Assembly: GCA_025056515.1 (NCBI GenBank)
Contig: JANWWB010000182.1
Span: forward strand, 1 to 7,092
Reading direction: 5' to 3'
Source: Anaerolineales bacterium
GTDB lineage: Bacteria > Chloroflexota > Anaerolineae > Anaerolineales > Villigracilaceae
DNA length: 7,092 nt
The translations under genes were made by a program, and so were the position numbers. Shown in pieces: positions 6,373-7,092 of this stretch. The notes under the pieces were generated by a model. That model saw nothing but the letters and a program-made list of their open reading frames with translations. It was not told the origin of the DNA and did not search any database. Position 1 is the first letter of the stretch, and every line of letters starts with the position of its first letter.

Positions 6373-6764
6373 TATCCTGTTTTGTTAGGCCGTCCTACTT
6401 TCCAAGTCAACCAGCCCAATATGGCTCCTGCCAAGTCTATGGTCAGGTCAAAGGCTTCGGCCTGCCAACCCGGCCACTTCTGTTGTGCAAGAAGTTGAAA
6501 TGTTTCGTGAAGTAAGCCAACCACAAGAACGAGAAACGCAAGGAGCAGACAAGAGCGGATTGTCCGTGGTCGAAGCCAGACCGAGAGTAGAAAGGCTAAG
6601 ACGGCATAGAGCAAAAGATGCATCAGGATATGCCTCCAGTTTGGCGCAAAGACGGCGTGGAAGACTCTGCCAAAGGCCGGCCAATGGTTGGCCAGAAAAG
6701 CCATGGGGAAGAGAATGCCCAAGAGCCAGAACAGTAGAAGGGTCGGTAGAACGAAGCGGCGCAT
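6372..6764 (-). CDS. VanZ-like membrane protein
   Basis: A 130-residue integral membrane protein with about four hydrophobic segments (roughly 5-24, 46-64, 71-86 and 107-121). The VanZ-family pattern is visible: HILMHLLLYAVLAFLL (45-60) with an early helix histidine and tyrosine, then VGLLHETFQ (82-90) with the conserved Glu and Gln, and FDLTIDLAGAILGW (105-118), the Asp-rich start of the last helix. VanZ itself confers low-level teicoplanin resistance by an unclear mechanism; most homologues are uncharacterised, so no function is claimed. The frame is open upstream to 6854, but that part runs through the ABC gene's terminator hairpin and end, so ATG 6764 is preferred. There is no ribosome site. 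TATCAT six bases upstream might be a -10 box for a leaderless message, but no -35 box is seen. It may be co-transcribed with capA. Confidence 0.8.
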   Translation of the reverse strand: MRRFVLPTLLLFWLLGILFPMAFLANHWPAFGRVFHAVFAPNWRHILMHLLLYAVLAFLLSVWLRPRTIRSCLLLAFLVLVVGLLHETFQLLAQQKWPGWQAEAFDLTIDLAGAILGWLTWKVGRPNKTG

Positions 6765-6779
6765 CGAGAGATGATATAG

Positions 6780-6806
6780 AAAACCGGGACGCGGCGTGCG
6801 TCCCGG
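6780..6806 (-). terminator. Intrinsic terminator of the ABC ATPase gene
   Basis: A perfect 9-base GC-rich stem, CCGGGACGC (6784-6792) with GCGTCCCGG (6798-6806), has a 5-base loop. On the minus strand it is followed at once by TTTTCTATAT. It lies 20 bases after the stop codon of the ABC ATPase gene, on the same strand. The T-run is short, but the stem is strong. The plus strand has no T-run after the stem, so termination is one-way. Confidence 0.8.
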
Positions 6807-6826
6807 CTCAGAGGAGACGGCCTGTT

Positions 6827-7092
6827 TTATTCGGGGTGAGCGCCCGCCATCCACAGGCCGATTTGTTGACGTGTCACGCTTCCGGCATCCACGGTTGCTA
6901 CGATTTGACCATGATACATGACCGCAATCCGATCGGACAGGGCCAGAATTTCATCCAACTCTGCAGACACAAGCAGAACACCCAGCCCTCGGTCGCGCAT
7001 CAGAACGATTTCTTTGTGGATGTACTCAATAGAGCCGACATCCAACCCACGCGTTGGTTGATTAGCGATCAATAAGACGATGTTGTGGCTGA
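6827..7092 (-). CDS. ABC transporter ATP-binding protein, nucleoside/simple-sugar type, C-terminal end
   Basis: The final 88 codons of a longer gene that enters from the right edge; the frame is open to the last complete codon. The sequence reads SHNIVLLIANQPTRGLDVGS, then IEYIHKEIVLMRDRGLGVLLVSAELDEILALSDRIAVMYHGQIVA, ending GLWMAGAHPE. This is the last part of the second nucleotide-binding domain of a fused-duplicate ATPase of the RbsA/MglA/YufO group, most like the YufO/NupO nucleoside type. QPTRGLDVG is the D-loop region. The usual Walker B Asp-Glu is replaced by Asn-Gln, and the switch His by Ala-Glu (VSAEL); a degenerate second site is normal for this subgroup. It would energise import through two membrane permeases and a lipoprotein binding protein, presumably beyond the window. 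A clear terminator follows. Confidence 0.9.
   Translation of the reverse strand, partial: SHNIVLLIANQPTRGLDVGSIEYIHKEIVLMRDRGLGVLLVSAELDEILALSDRIAVMYHGQIVATVDAGSVTRQQIGLWMAGAHPE

Noticed and set aside
6372..6764. VanZ-like gene as evidence of glycopeptide resistance
   Set aside because: No vanA/H/X/R/S genes are nearby, and VanZ-like proteins are widespread with unknown roles.
6485..7075. A 196-codon open frame on the plus strand across the VanZ-like and ABC genes
   Set aside because: It crosses two well-supported minus-strand genes and the terminator, has no recognisable motif, and is an antisense artefact.
7030..7092. Loss of the Walker B Asp-Glu in the ABC ATPase as a sign of a broken gene
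   Set aside because: Asn/Ala-Gln at this place is normal in the second nucleotide-binding domain of the YufO-like group; the frame is intact.

Overview
This window reads as a piece of a bacterial chromosome, most likely from the Chloroflexota (class Anaerolineae or a close relative). That assignment is inference. It rests on a lipoprotein with a Thr/Pro-rich linker and an NBR1-type Ig-like domain, a lipid-anchored CapA protein with the same linker style, a DUF711 protein, a nucleoside/sugar-type ABC ATPase, moderately GC-rich genes, and a mix of Shine-Dalgarno-led and apparently leaderless starts. No 16S rRNA, tRNA or other decisive marker is present.

Layout. The left edge holds the N-terminal part of an MFS transporter on the minus strand. 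About 420 bases without a convincing gene separate it from a plus-strand run at 772-3359: an Af1521-like macro domain protein, a TrmH/SpoU-family RNA 2'-O-methyltransferase and a DUF711/UPF0210 protein. The last two overlap by ATGA and the first two are 27 bases apart, so the three probably form one operon. It is read from a strong sigma-70-like promoter placed so that the mRNA would start at or next to the macro gene's ATG.

The rest is on the minus strand. Reading in the direction of transcription from the right edge: the C-terminal end of an ABC transporter ATPase, closed by a clear intrinsic terminator; a VanZ-like membrane protein; a CapA-family lipoprotein; then, after a 142-base gap with its own promoter, an NBR1-Ig lipoprotein followed 3 bases later by queG (epoxyqueuosine reductase). 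QueG and DUF711 converge at about 3360-3405 over a weak two-way terminator-like hairpin.

How the genes fit together. The plus-strand operon pairs ADP-ribose handling with RNA methylation and an uncharacterised protein. The minus-strand genes are mostly envelope functions plus one tRNA-modification enzyme. I see no CRISPR array, transposon, phage gene, toxin-antitoxin pair or recognisable defence system. The most useful new observation is at the level of expression: macro and capA share a TAAAATAC-N5-ATG arrangement that predicts leaderless mRNAs, while the MFS and NBR1-lipoprotein genes have a TATAAT box well upstream and AGGAG five bases before ATG. I do not see strong evidence for a new multi-gene system here.
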